In this document: one piece after another, positions 38,551-50,900 of the stretch | How positions within the stretch are numbered: position 1 is the stretch's first letter | Layout of the letters: every line of letters starts with the position of its first letter | DNA from: Sphagnum compactum | Taxonomy: Eukaryota; Bryophyta; Sphagnopsida; Sphagnales | Assembly (NCBI GenBank): GCA_965153455.1 | Contig: OZ234496.1 | Span: forward strand, 4,411,207 to 4,475,206 | Length of the DNA stretch: 64,000 nt | Direction: 5' to 3' | Position numbers and translations under genes: made by a program | Notes under the pieces: model-generated | The model's input: only the letters and a program-made list of their open reading frames with translations | The model's database searches: none | What the model was told of the DNA's origin: nothing

Positions 38551-38890
38551 AAGAGAAAGAGAAAGGCCTCGGATTCTAATGTTTCCATGTCAAGGATGGA
38601 TAAACTATTGTTTCAAAAATCCATTTGCAATGTTGGAACTATTGTTTATTGTTCTTTGAATTGTCAATACTTTCCACACGAAAAAAATTCATTTGTGAAA
38701 GAGGAGTTTTGGAAGATGTTTTATGAAGATCAAAAGGCTTATGGTTTTGACACCCCCACAACGATTGCACTTAAGAGTTGATGTCAAGAAGCAAAAGTTC
38801 ATCATTATTGAAAGTGTTGAGGTTTGTGAAAAAATTTAGTACAAAGTTGTGGGTTTGGCATGGTCAACATATATGTTATATAAGCAAAAA
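38551..38890 (+). pseudogene. DUF7869-like repetitive protein relic, N-terminal part
   Basis: The frame from 38,587 reads CSLNCQYFPHEK, then VKEEFWKMFYEDQKAYGF. After a stop and frame change it reads KIxYKVVGLAWSTYMLYK. This order resembles the N-terminal part of the repetitive plant proteins whose C-terminal part carries DUF7869; the name is from memory. Stops and frameshifts show it is dead. The matching C-terminal part starts about 3.6 kb downstream on the same strand, so the two may be halves of one element split by an insertion. Confidence 0.5.
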
Positions 38891-41800
38891 AGGTGATGAC
38901 GCACCCCAAAACTCCTTGACAGACTCAACTGCAAGTCCAAGGGTGAAAACAACGAAAGGAGAAAGAGTTGAGGTACGTTCCTTAGTTCGCAACACTTTAG
39001 GGGCAAAGGGGCATGCTGAAGTTCCGGGATGGGGACTAGGAAGAGTGACAAGCAAATCAATTATTCACACAAACTTGCACAAACCAAACAAGTTGGTTAG
39101 TGCTTAGTTAAAGCCTTTTTTGGTGCATGGACGAACCATGAGCATACATGGACTCACAAGATTCACCACGGCCTGGACTTGGGGGAAGCCACCACCTTCC
39201 CCCTTATAGTATTTTCTATGCATGGCCATAGGGGTTGCACCCAAATGTCATTTTGTCTTGGGACTCCCAAGTTAGGAGTCTCGAAATTCCCAAAATTGGG
39301 ACTCTCGCAACTTTGGAGGCTCATAACTTTTTTTTGCAGACCTCTGATTGAGGTGAGGTCTAAAACAAAGTTGTAGTCCTTGTTGAGAGTTTCCAACAAT
39401 ATGTGGCACTACACCTACACAAAAATAAATTAAGGCAATTCCTGACTTTTAGTGGTTGGGAATCAAATTGGCATTTTGACTCATGGCCCTTCATTCGGCC
39501 ATAACTTATGTTTTCAGCATTTAAATGGGACATGTGAGCCTATTTTAAACATTTAAGTTTCAAAAGCTTTTTTCAATGATATAAAAAACTCTTCAATCCA
39601 ATGAGTTTTGACCCCTGCAATCGTTCTTTAAAGATTCGGAAGTCCATTGGGACTCCAACTCCCAAAGTGGGAGCCCACTTGGGAGTGTGTGAGGTTCATT
39701 ACCTCACACCCTCTTACACTCCCGGGAGCATGAAATGTGACTCTTGGGCTTCATTCTTGGCCTGCACCTTTGCAAGCCCTTACCTTAGTCGCAATCCTAA
39801 GGCTAGGGTTGTAAGTGACATGATTATAAATTCTTATTGCATGGAAACAAAGGGACCAAAAACCAATGGTGTGCCGCAAAACAAGTTATGTCAAATGTGG
39901 AAGCCTTCATAATGAGGTCTATAGATGTCATGTTTCATCAAATGAAAGGCATTAGGGATGGTTGGTAGGACATTCAATTTGTGATTCTAGAAATATTGAA
40001 AAGTGGTCATGAGCAAAATGATGAAGTGCAAAAGGCAATTTTGACCCCTACTTATGTTAAAACCTCATTTATATTCCCAAATTTAATCAAGTTGAAATTT
40101 ATGTTGAAGGTGTTGGGAAAATGATCTTGGCAATGCATATATTTTCAATTGTGAACATGAAAGACAAAATATTTAAAGTGTTTACTTTGGTAGTGATTTT
40201 TGTTGGTTGATTGTCTTGTGGATTGTAAAAGAGGGGTGTAGTCACAATCAAACGAACCATAAAGGGTGTCGAATCGTAAAAAAAAAATCAAATTTGGATA
40301 AATATTTATGTTCTAATGCCATTTAAAGCCATGGCAATCATGGCAAGTTGTTTATTTTTACATTCATATGAATATCAAGGAATTCAAACCAAAAATTCAT
40401 TTGATGACATTTGAAGTTTAAGTTTTGATGTAGGACCTTTGAAAATTAACACCTATGGTGTGAGATAAGAGTCAATTTTGCAAAGGACAATTAAAAGGAC
40501 TCGTATTAAAAAACACATTTGATGGGAAAAAAACAGAGGATAAAAATATTTTAAGCACACTGAAAAAGCACTCATACCTTAAAATATGTGAAATTCTAAA
40601 ACTTTAAAAATTCAAAGAACTTTCCAAAATTGATCCAAATTTTTTAAAAATTGAAATTTTTTTACCACACATAAATGAGGTATAATCTACATGATGTGTT
40701 AAGAAATTTTAATTTATTATAGAAGAAAAAACATAAAAATGTACAAAATGAATTTTTGGTTATGATTTGAAATTGTTATCATTTTTATAAATAGAACATT
40801 GAATTTACAAGGAATTAGGACACTTTCAAAAATGCATATTTATTCAAAAATGATAAACAAGGAACATGTTTTATATTAGGACAAATATAAACATTTATTA
40901 TAACAATTGCAAAACCAATTGTTCCAAAATTCATTCGTATGAAAAAAAATTTGGGAAAAAGGACATGCAATCCTTTTTTTAAGTAATCATGGAGTGCAGG
41001 TAAGGTAAAATAAACAGTTCATTGCTCCTTGTCAAAAAAATTACGTGTAGCCATGAAAAAAATTTAATGCATTGAAAGTAGATTTTTTTTGTAGAATAAT
41101 TAACATGATGATAATTATTCATTTTATATTTAAAATGTTGAAAACCCCCATCTTGAAAGTAGAATTAAGTAGAATTTTTAAAAATATTTTTACTTGTACA
41201 AAATGTCCAATCTTACAAAATGGGTTATATGTAGATGAAATATTAATTTAAAAAAAAATTCAACTTAGTGGAACCCTAGAAAATATTTATGTATCATCAA
41301 ATTATGAATGTTATAATCATAATACTCAAATTTCCGTGATGATGATGTCATCACAGCTAGTTTAGGTGGGATGGGCTATAATCGTAGGTCGTACGAAAAG
41401 ACAATTCCAAATTGCAAATTTGTTAGAAGTCGATTACAAACCAGAATTTTTATATAAAAACAAATTTAAAAATTGTAATGTTTCAAAATGTCCTTATGAA
41501 TCCTAAGATATTGAAAGAGAAACAATTTTTTAAAAAACAATTTCAATGTTTTCTGGAATCTTTGTGTCATTTTAATTTTTTTTGTTGAATCTTTGTATCT
41601 TTCCAATTTCATACACATGTTTGCATGTAATTTCATACAAATGTAAATATGTGTTATTTCATTGGAATATGTTGAGATTACTTTAAGAGATTAACATTTT
41701 AAGTTTTTTTGAGATTAAACTAGTTTCCAATAAAAATTTCAGATCCCTTAAATACCTAATTCAAAGATTTAATCCCCACTTGCTTAGTTGATTTAATGCT

Positions 41801-42480
41801 TATCCAGCTTAATTGCTTTCAAAATTTTCGATGAATTAAAAATAGGGATGACGAATTAAACCTCTCCTTGGATGATAATTGAGTGGTTTTTTGTATCTAT
41901 TTTTTTGTGTCCATATAAAAAATTGTTCCATTTTTTAATTACATTTTGGACAGACTACTTTTTTTGTCTGCTTTGCATTACTGGCACCCCATGTTGGCTT
42001 ATTCTATCTTGGGGTGCAGTCATACTACCATGTACCAAAAGTAGTCATAATTACTACTTAATTTTTTTAATTTTGGATTGTAAAAAATTATTTAAAAAAT
42101 GAATATAATTATTTTTTATAAAATGTTATTGTGAATACATTTTAAACATGTCATAAAATTTTGGAATCAATCTAATGAGTGAAAAATATGTATAAGGACT
42201 TTTAACCTCTTATAACCACTTCTTAAAAATTGCATAAAAGTAGTTCAAAGAAATTTTGACACTAAAAACACAATTTGAAAATATGTTTTAATGACATATT
42301 TTTTAATACACCTTAACATAATAGTATTAAGAAAACTTTTTAAAATTTTAATATTTTTTTGAGAGACGTATAAAAAAGATTCCAAGAAGATTCTAAGAAT
42401 AAAGCAATGGTCCAAGGGGGCACATGCGGCTCTTAATAGAGGGATTGGACCCGTTGTTTGCACCCTAAGGAATTAGGCAT
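38891..42480. other. Unassigned block between two transposon relic pieces
   Basis: Positions 38,900-39,900 are richer in GC than their surroundings and contain repeated GGGACTCCCAA and CCATAACTT words, reminiscent of non-coding retroelement sequence, but no LTR pair could be found by eye. From 39,900 to 42,480 the sequence is strongly AT-rich with no recognisable protein. The block could be material inserted into the DUF7869-like relic. Confidence 0.4.
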
Positions 42481-42504
42481 TGGAAAAATATATTTCAATC
42501 TAGG

Positions 42505-44337
42505 ATGGACCGTTTGAGGAAGAAAAATCACTTGAATGTTGATATGAAAAAACATGGTTCCAATTTTGCCAAATGTACCATTTGTGAATCATTGAAGGAT
42601 TTGATATCCAAAGTTGGCAAAAATAATGTGAGTGCAAAGGAACATGAAATGAAATTACGGAAACACAATATTCATCAAAAATTAAGTTTCACATTTGGAA
42701 AGTTTAATTAATCCAATCCAAAGAAAAATATTTTTGTATCATCCATGACAAGATGAACCATTCCAAAACTACTCTTCCAAGACTTGTTGTGAAAAACAAA
42801 ATGGTTTCAAGTTTGGGTCAACTCCCAATCACTTTGACTAATATGATTACTCATGTCATGGAAATGACGGCGCTTGTTTAGTACTCCAATGAGTTCTGGC
42901 CAATTTTATGATTTGAATTTTACAATTGGGTCATTGTTGCAATTACTTCAAACCTTGGAGAAGGAGCTTGTTAATGAATATAAGATTATATTTTAGCACG
43001 AACCACATTGAAATGCATTCTTTCAAAAATTGATGCATGGAGGTTGTTGTTGTTTGATTGCATTGAAGGTGCTAGAAAAATATTACATTAGAATTAAGCC
43101 ATTACCTAGAAAGTTACTTCTTCAATTGTACAATTGTGTGAAAGATAGGAAGAATTATGACTTAAACACTTGCATTCTCATCTTTTTTAATTGTAAGAGA
43201 AGGTGTTTAAAGAAATGCAATTAGGGTTTTTAGTTGTTGGCCACAGCCACGAGGACATCGATGGAACTTTTGGATATTGTTCCAAAAATTGAGGAAACTA
43301 GATAATTATGTTGTAGCTGATTTAATGAAAGCATTCCTCATTTTTTTTTCATTTTTTTAGCAATGAATGCATAATAATATCTTTTTTTAAAAACCCACTA
43401 CCATATCAAAGAAGAGGAGATTTTATAAATGGGCAATGCATTTATTTTTTCAATTTTCTTTTGTTTGGTAATGTTTCATGAATCATAAATATGAGGCCTT
43501 AGGGCCTTTGAAAAATTATAAGTTATATACTCTGTGTACATTGAATTTATGCAATCCTCTTCATCCAATCATTGGATCAAAATTAATTTTGACTCAAAAT
43601 GAACTTTGAGTTCAAAAATGTTGTTGTGCAAATTCCAAAGTTTTTTATTTGTGTGTAAAACAACTAAAAGATGCCATCAAGATTTTAGTTTATTGCATAT
43701 TATAATACTTGTTATACATCACCTTTTTTGAAAAAAAATGGTTCACCCTTAGTGTGTTTTCACCTACTTGGTCCATACTTGGATTATTGGGAAAACATGC
43801 TTGAGTTGTCAAAACCTTTGCCAAATCAAAGTTCAACCCTCTTGGAAAGTTTTTGGCCTACAAACAATTAGAGATCTAATCACATGCAAGGTGCCATTCC
43901 CCCCATTGTTGAAGTCGATCCTGAAGACCCAGTTACATCATTTGATATTGTGGTCCTAAAAACTTGTAACCATCATTGAAAATAATTATTTACATTCCAT
44001 TTCGAAACTTGGGCATTGGAGATTTTGTTTTGGTGAAGCTTGCAAATTTGGAATTATATCCTATGTGGATGGAAATGCTGAAAGTGAGGTTGTGAAGGAT
44101 GAACAATCTAATAGTTTTAGACATGTTCATATTCAATGGTGGGTGCCAATGAAAAAAAGAGCAAGAAATGATATAACATTGTATCAAGATTGTTGGATGA
44201 ACAAATGGAAGTGCAATTTGGTAAATCCAAAATAATGGGTTAACATCTATTCTATTTTCATTTCTTACGAGAAGCAATGTCATAATCAATTTGACATTAC
44301 AATGATTAATGCTAATCATGTAACCAAGGCCAAACAA
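42505..44337 (+). pseudogene. DUF7869-like repetitive protein relic, central and C-terminal part
   Basis: Ordered plus-strand fragments survive across several frames: SNFAKCTICESLKDL (about 42,555), FCIIHDKMNHSKTTLPRL (about 42,735), LGQLPITLTNMITH (about 42,820), PLPRKLLLQLYNCVKDRKN (about 43,100), LGFLVVGHSHEDIDGTFGY (about 43,220-43,277) and VHIQWWVPMKKRARND (about 44,125). The HDKMxHSK, QLxNCVKxxKN and VGHxHEDID motifs are typical of the DUF7869 type of repetitive protein found in plant and other eukaryote genomes. Multiple stops and frameshifts make it a pseudogene. Confidence 0.65.
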
Positions 44338-45227
44338 AACCTTGATGTAGTTAATGAGATTATTGGTGTGTAATTATTATTTTGAGTACTACTCATTTTT
44401 TTTGAATGCAATTTGGTTGTTGTTAAATGAACAAAAAAAAAAAATTGTTGTTATTAAAAAAAATTATGTTTATTTTTAATATGTTTATGTTTTATTTGTC
44501 ATATTAATATGGACCTATGCCATGTGATAGTAATCCAACTTAAGGCTTTCATCATTTTAGTTTATTTTATTTTATATATAATGATGATTTAATGCCCACT
44601 AGCATTTTTAGTCCTCTTATTTTACTAAGTTCAAATTGTGTTGTGTGTTTATATTTTGATAAATTGAAGCTTTTACAAGTTGTACCAAGTGCTCATTTGG
44701 TACTTGCATGAGATGTATAAAAATTATTTTGAAATGTCAAGATTTAAAAGTACCAAGCTTTAAGTTTTAGTCCTCTTCTTTTACTAATATCAAATTGTGT
44801 TATCTATTAATGTTTTGATAGACTGAAACTTTTACAAGTTGTACCAAGTGGTCACCAAATACCCACATGAGATGTATAAAAATTGTTTTGAAATGTCAAG
44901 ATTTAAAGCTAGCAAGTTTTTGGTCATTAATTGTGTATTTGATTTCTTATTGCACATGAATATTTATTTTAGGCCAAGGTTGTATACCGATAATATTTTC
45001 ATTATATATATGATTATATTGTGATTGGCATAAACATATACACTTCAAGTCCTCAAACTTACCCAAATATAACACTTAATATTATAAACAAATATAAGAA
45101 AAAACAATAAGTTTACAAGTTTTCTTCAAAGTTGTTTGAATTTGATGACCACCACTAGGTGGGCCTTCTTGCACTCACCATGTTAAGTCCAAAATTAATA
45201 TTTTAGTTTGAAAATAATTAAATACAT
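44338..45227. other. AT-rich intergenic block
   Basis: No gene is recognised. It includes a tandem duplication with a period of about 159 bp (44,609-44,930). Confidence 0.55.
44609..44930. repeat. Tandem duplication, period about 159 bp
   Basis: TAGTCCTCTT, TTTTACTAA, CAAATTGTGTT, TTTTACAAGTTGTACCAAGT, GAGATGTATAAAAATT and TTTTGAAATGTCAAGATTTA occur twice in the same order, starting at 44,609 and 44,768. The copies differ by a moderate number of substitutions. Confidence 0.85.
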
Positions 45228-45230
45228 CAT

Positions 45231-45381
45231 TACTACAAAATGTGAGTGTAGTTCAGTAGTCCCCATTCACTATACTAATGAATTCACTGCTTCTTCACTA
45301 GTCCCCCTTCATTACAACTAGTGAATTCACTCAAAATCCAGTGAAATCACTTGGCGTACAAGGACACCTTTTGTTGTAGTG
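45231..45381. mobile_element. Small non-autonomous CACTA-type element with 3-bp TSD
   Basis: The right end read inward on the minus strand is CACTACAACAAAAGG, and the left end is TACTACAAAATG (first base C to T). Both match the CACTACAA termini of CACTA transposons. The element is flanked by CAT on both sides (45228-45230 and 45382-45384), matching the 3-bp target duplication of this superfamily. Inside, TTCACTA and GTGAATTCACT words recur like subterminal repeats. At 151 bp it codes for nothing. Confidence 0.7.
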
Positions 45382-45768
45382 CATGTTTGTAACCATAGAT
45401 GGTGTTGGTACATCTATGTTGGTATTTGTGTTAAACCCCCAATGCAAATATAGCAAGAGAAAGATGGAGATATAAATGAAGGAATTTTGTATGGTCTATG
45501 AAGTTTTTCTCTTCATATAAGAGATCTAGCAAATGTCAAAAAAACAATTAACCATGCATAGAAATATGGAAGGTCTTTTTGCTGACCTTGTAGTTTCTCT
45601 TTGTGCAAAAAGAAATTCCAGCGCACATTTGGTGGAATGCTTATGGTGGATTAGAAGACTTTGCAAAGAATTGCAATTAAAATGTTAAGTCAAGTGATTA
45701 TGGCTAGAAAACATAGAAAAGGGGCAATAAATCAAATTTCAAAGGATTTGAGGTCCTACATGAGTCAT

Positions 45769-45831
45769 GACTTGTAGTTCAACCTCATGCACTGGCAGCA
45801 AGAGCTGCAGCAGCTGATTGAACTACAAGTC
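45769..45831. repeat. 14-bp perfect inverted repeat 3' of polyketide synthase gene A
   Basis: GACTTGTAGTTCAA at 45769-45782 pairs exactly with TTGAACTACAAGTC at 45818-45831. The spacer contains a smaller AGCTGCAGCAGCT palindrome-like core. It lies about 180 bp beyond the stop codon of the upstream minus-strand gene and could lie in its 3' untranslated region or just past the poly(A) site. Confidence 0.7.
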
Positions 45832-46007
45832 TAACTCAACTACTACTCCTCACAGATTGTGGTTTTTTCCACAAGTTGTTTGAATTTGACAACATTGTTG
45901 TGAGGATTATATTATTGTGGAACAAGAAATTCTGAATCTGCAGGAGTCTAGATGTTCACAGATGCTCATGCGTGCAGGAATCTTAAGAGCTACATCATGC
46001 TTTTTGT

Positions 46008-47458
46008 TCAAAGTGGAACGCTTCTAAGAAGGGTGAGTTCCATGTTGAATCCTGGGCCCAAACCCAGCAAGAACCCAAACTCGCTTCCCATTCCAGTAGT
46101 GGATGCGCCCAAACGAATAGAGCGTTGCCGCATCTCGTCCAACACGAACAAGCAAGTGGGGCTAGACATGTTGCCGAAATTCTCCAGTATGTCCCAACTC
46201 GGCTGCAGCTTCTCCTTCTCCACACCCATCGTCTCTGCGACCACTTCCAGAATCTTGTACGCTCCCGGATGCACTACCCAAAACATATCTCTGTTATCCG
46301 GGTTCCCCACTAGCTTCTTGCCTTCGGATGTGAGCTCTCCCAAGTGCTTAGCGATCAGAATGGGCACTGTGTCTTTCTCCAGTTGCTGGAACAAACCCGC
46401 CTCCGTGATCCTTCCTTTAAGCGCGTGCTCGCTGTCTGGGACTGCCATCTGCGTGGACCAGTACATCTCGTAGATGGGTCGTTCCACTTCTGGTAGGGGG
46501 TCGGCGCCTATGACGAGAGCAGCTGCTCCGTCTCCCAATGTCACGTGTGAGAGAAAGCCGTCCACCTTGTAGAGTGTGTCTTGGTTCGGGGCGCGGAAGT
46601 TCATGACCGTGTTGGCTTCTGCGACCACGACGAGTACGCGAGCACCCTTGGCGCTCTCGGCGAGATTCCTGGCGATCCGCAGGACGGCGCCTCCTCCCCA
46701 GCAGCCTGTCTGGTACAAGCATACTCTTTGTACAGTCGGGTGCAGGCCCAGCATCCTGGCGATCTTGAGGTCGGCTCCAGGGATGGAAGTATTAGTGGTC
46801 GTTGCGAAGACCATATGTGTGATGTCGCTGAGTGGGTGGCCCCATTCCTTGACAGCCTTGACTGCGGCCTCGTAGCTGATCTCGGGAACAACTTTGTTCA
46901 CAATCTCATTGCGTGTCGTCAAACTGTTGTCCCAGTAGGTGAGAAGCTCCGGATGAGCCTTGAAGAGTTCTGGAGTTAGAAAGGTGTGGCGTTTCTTAAT
47001 GCATGAATTATCACCTGAAAGGAAGGAATCAACTTAACCCAATTCAGAATTCGTTTTGAAGCTATAGATCCCACATTATGTATTTTTGCAAAAGCGTGGA
47101 ATGATCATTGTTGAATTCTGCGTGCTAATTGTAAGAATCAATCTGCAAGAAACTCTAGAAATATTCATGCCCAGAGCTGCTAAGTCTCAGTCTCCATTAT
47201 TTGGTTTCTAGTACACTCACACATGCGTTTGAACTTGGCCTTGAGAACGACATCGTCGGCAACATTGCAAAGCTCGAACAGCTTGTCATGGTACGTATCC
47301 TGCTGGATGACAGTGGGAGGGAAGGCGGTGGCCATAGCCAAGACGCATGCAGGTCCTTCTGGTAGTGGCACCACTCTACCAATTGGCTGTTGCACTACAG
47401 CAGCAACATGTTGCTGATCAACACCAGTAACAATCCCATCTGCAGATGGGGGCGCCAT
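46008..47458 (-). CDS. Type III polyketide synthase, copy A (2 exons, 414 aa)
   Basis: This enzyme of the chalcone/stilbene synthase family condenses malonyl-CoA units onto a CoA starter, probably in the cytosol. Exons are 47458-47221 and 47014-46008. The 206-bp intron (GTGAGT...CAG) splits a Cys codon after its first base, the intron position conserved in this family. The catalytic triad is C184, H328 and N361, and the C-terminal loop is GLGPG (family usually GFGPG). Compared with chalcone synthase numbering, Phe215 is Leu, Phe265 is Gln, Thr197 appears to be Asn, Met137 is Ile, and about four residues are inserted between positions 192 and 216. Gly256 and Ser338 are kept. It is therefore unlikely to be an ordinary chalcone synthase; its product is unknown. 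The start is chosen because MAPPS is shared with copy B. The length is normal to slightly long for the family (about 390-400). Confidence 0.93.
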
Positions 47459-47499
47459 TCTCCACTTTTTTTTTTGAAAAAAAACTCGAAAATGCCAAA

Positions 47500-47975
47500 A
47501 CAAACAAACAAACACACCAGCTCCCTAAGAGAGAAATCAAACAGACTCAAAACAAGCTACAAATTTTTCAAGCCAAATAGAACTCAAACTTTCAAGCTGC
47601 CTGGAATGACTCTCAAGCTTAATTTGTGTTTGTCTCTCGAAGCTCAATGCAGTAGATCTGAGAATTCTTTGACATGAAAAAGATTTGTGAAATTGAGAAA
47701 AAATTTGCAATAGCTGCAGGTTGGAGAAACAAGCAAGCCTAGAAATGGGTATTATGGGATTGAGAAGAATTGCAGGAGCTTGGAGAAATAAGCGAATGGG
47801 TATTGCTTATATTTGGGTACACAAGAGATCAGGGACTCCTAAATCACCAAAAACTTGCTCTCAATTTCATGCTATAAAACTGGTAGCTGACTTGCTCTCA
47901 ATTTCATGCTATAATTTTAGGGTGGCTGACTCTTGTCAGGCTCCCTGGTCAGTCAGTCAGTCAGCCTAGTCAGCG
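47500..47975 (-). promoter_or_regulatory. Promoter and 5' leader of polyketide synthase copy A
   Basis: A TATA-like TATAAG lies at 47806-47811 (minus), inside a context (AATGGGTAT-TGCTTATATT-GGGTA on the plus strand) shared with copy B. It would give a leader of roughly 300 bases. Upstream is a 25-bp direct repeat (47853-47914) and a cluster of GTCAGTCAGTCAG at 47949-47973, which reads CTGACTGAC on the gene strand. TGAC is the core of WRKY W-boxes, so WRKY binding is possible but inferred. A second duplication (GGAGAAA-AAGC...ATGGGTATT) lies at about 47,722-47,804. Confidence 0.6.
47853..47914. repeat. 25-bp direct repeat in promoter of copy A
   Basis: ACTTGCTCTCAATTTCATGC plus TATAA occurs exactly twice, at 47853-47877 and 47890-47914. 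Start-to-start spacing is 37 bp. It sits about 45-105 bp upstream of the proposed TATA box, and copy B lacks it. Confidence 0.9.
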
Positions 47976-50900
47976 TCCATGCGACTTTTCTTTTTCGGCC
48001 CCCACCGTTTCTTTCGTTGGCCCTAGCTTGCTTGTAATATGGAAAACACTAGTCTACAGGACCATAGGCATTCTCACTTGGTCCCACATTTTGAGGAATG
48101 TTCAGTAAATGTTAGAGTTTTATCCTCAAAACCAGGGCTTCTGGGTCCCAGCAAATCTGGCGCTGCTGGGCACCAGTTTCCAGTGAGGAAATAAGGAGTC
48201 AGGATGAAAACATTCATTCCACAGGGAAATCCTGAAAACATTTCACAGGGGAAAAACACAGGATCAAATGATCTTCATGTAAATCGGTAAAATTGGTCCT
48301 CAGGGGAGTTTCATCCAACCTCCCAATTTGAACTTTTTGGAATCACTTTAGTTCTTTGACTGTTGCTCATTTTTTTCATTAAGTCAAGCCTTGTCAGAAT
48401 CAGATCCCACAAATGTTCAGGACGGATACCTAGTTTTATGAAACAGTACCCAATCTCGCTCACTTTATGGATACACTCAAGTTATGGAATGAGAAAGACT
48501 CAAGGGGTCCAACAATCCTTCCAACTACAGCCCAAAATGCAGCATGACTTTGCGGCAAACTCTAAACTCTAAGCTCCACCCATAGACCCGACTTGACCTG
48601 TACAGTTAGTATATTTTGGATGAAGTTATAGTTATCCAACAGTGTGAAACTGAGTTGGGCCCAGTCCTTCACACTGCCCTCGGGACTTGCCACTAAAAAG
48701 TACTTGACTGATTTTGATTGGCCAGTCGTAATGATCCGCTCAGGTGGTGACATTTAAATAGTCTCTCACTATTATTCTGTGCACGTTTTCATGTTTATAG
48801 ACGGGGATGGGAGAATACTTCAATACTTGTATGTTGGAGTGATAAAGTCAAGTAAGTAGGAGATTTGTCGTGTTCATGGAACATGTCTTATTTTGACTGT
48901 TGCTTATGTGAAGTAAGTTTGGCATCTTATGGTAGTATGAAACCCTGTAAATAGAAATCAAGGAGGACGGGAATCCATCCATCAAAAGTACAAGGCAAAT
49001 GAGAACACGAGTAGACACAAAACAAAAAAGGAATCAGGCAAAGACCCTATGCAAAGAGGACTCATGGTTGAAAAAGCTCTCTTATGTACTTATTACACTC
49101 ATGCTTGGTTGACAAACTTTATATATTTTGTGTTTTTCTCTTCTCTTTTTCTTCTTGTTTTGGGTTCTTTCCATGACTCCTTCTGGGTCAATTGGAGGAA
49201 GCATGGGATGGTGGCTGCTCGTGCCCTGAAACCCGTTTACTCAATGTCATCCATTTTTTGTTGGGTCTGTACAGAGTCCTTGAGTGAACTGGCAGTGCAC
49301 TCGGCACCATGATCAAAACCCTAAACTTGTTTGCGTTTCTTACAAGCAAGCATTATGAATATACCTTTCTCCGACTAAAACAAGGTCTCTAAGTCCAATT
49401 TCGCCATTTCCATGGTCAAATATTTACACAAGTATGACACATTTCAAAGTGAAAAAAGACAATTACTTGGGCAATTGGCATTGCAAACATGAGTTCATGA
49501 AATCCTATCAACAGAATTATAATCAAATCAAATATATGTTCAAAGCATTTTGATAATGACAAATGGTGTAAATTTTCTAAAGATGTTTGCAAGAGCATAT
49601 GGTAAGAGTTTTTCGAAACTAATCAATGCAAATGAATAAATTAATATGTCAAGAGAAAATATATTCAACAATTAGTCAACATAATTTGAACAAACCCATT
49701 AGAACCAAACATATTGCAAAATATGAAAATCAATATATATTATACAATGATTTTCGCATAGAACATTTATACCCTTTTCAAAAGATTTACCTTCCATCAA
49801 GTAATTACATGTTTGTCATGTTATATGCCCACAGGTATATTAAGGTAATAAATTTATGCATCCAACATTGGTCATGACTAGCATCAGGTGGGTATGGCTT
49901 CATGCAGTTCATTTTATATTTATGTGGTGTTGTAATTCAAATTATTATTATAATACCTTTTCAAAAAATAACACAAAAAGGTCCAATTACTTGTGCCTTT
50001 TCATGATAGTTTTTGAATTACGTGAATTTTTTTTTGAGATTGACATTAATAATGATGAACTAGTGGAAACCACATGGGAACATGTGATCAAAATAAAAAG
50101 GGAGAAGGGGGATTGGACATTATTAAATTGATAAATCTTGATCTCTTTTACCATTATTCTTACCACTTTCTCACATTTTCAGTGAAAATTTAATTTAATT
50201 TTAAATATTTATTTAACTATTAGAATAAATTCCATAAATCCAAAGTTTTTTCTTGAGCCATGGGGTTCTAGATAGATTTTGCACGAAACCCTTGTCAAAT
50301 GTCAAGATTGTTATATGCATGTAACAATATATATAATAGTATATGTAATAGTTGAATGTCAAAGAACAAATTTTCAAAGACTTACCTTCATCTCATAAGC
50401 ACCACAATTGATTTTCAAGAACCTAGAGAACCTAGATCTAATTGGTTTTTTAATTTCAAAGCAGCTAGAAAGGGAAAAAAATTAATTAATTTTTTTTTAA
50501 AAACCTAGTAGATTAGGTTTTTTTTTTCAAAAGTCAAATACCCACCCGACATCACACCAAACCCCCATTAATTAATTGAAATAAGACTAAACTCCCATTT
50601 GTCATGTGCATGAATATTTGTTGAAGAACCTAAACACATACCAAGCTTCACAAACAATGAAATTTGCACCCCCCACCTCATATGGGTGAAAGCATGGAAC
50701 AATATACATAGAAAATGATTTTTATTTTATTTAATCATCTATCATGCATATAAGAACATGAAATTGATACCAAAATGCGTATTTCAAATGTGTGGAAATA
50801 GGATAACAAAAACATACGTAGATTTATATTAACTTCATGAAAATTTATTTACAAAAGAAATTAAAAATGAACTTTAGAAGTAAATAAAAAATAGAATCCA

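Noticed and set aside
46576-46979. 99- and 132-codon plus-strand frames, also repeated at 57,570-57,973
   Set aside because: They are antisense shadows of the GC-rich polyketide synthase exon 2; their duplication simply follows the paralogues.
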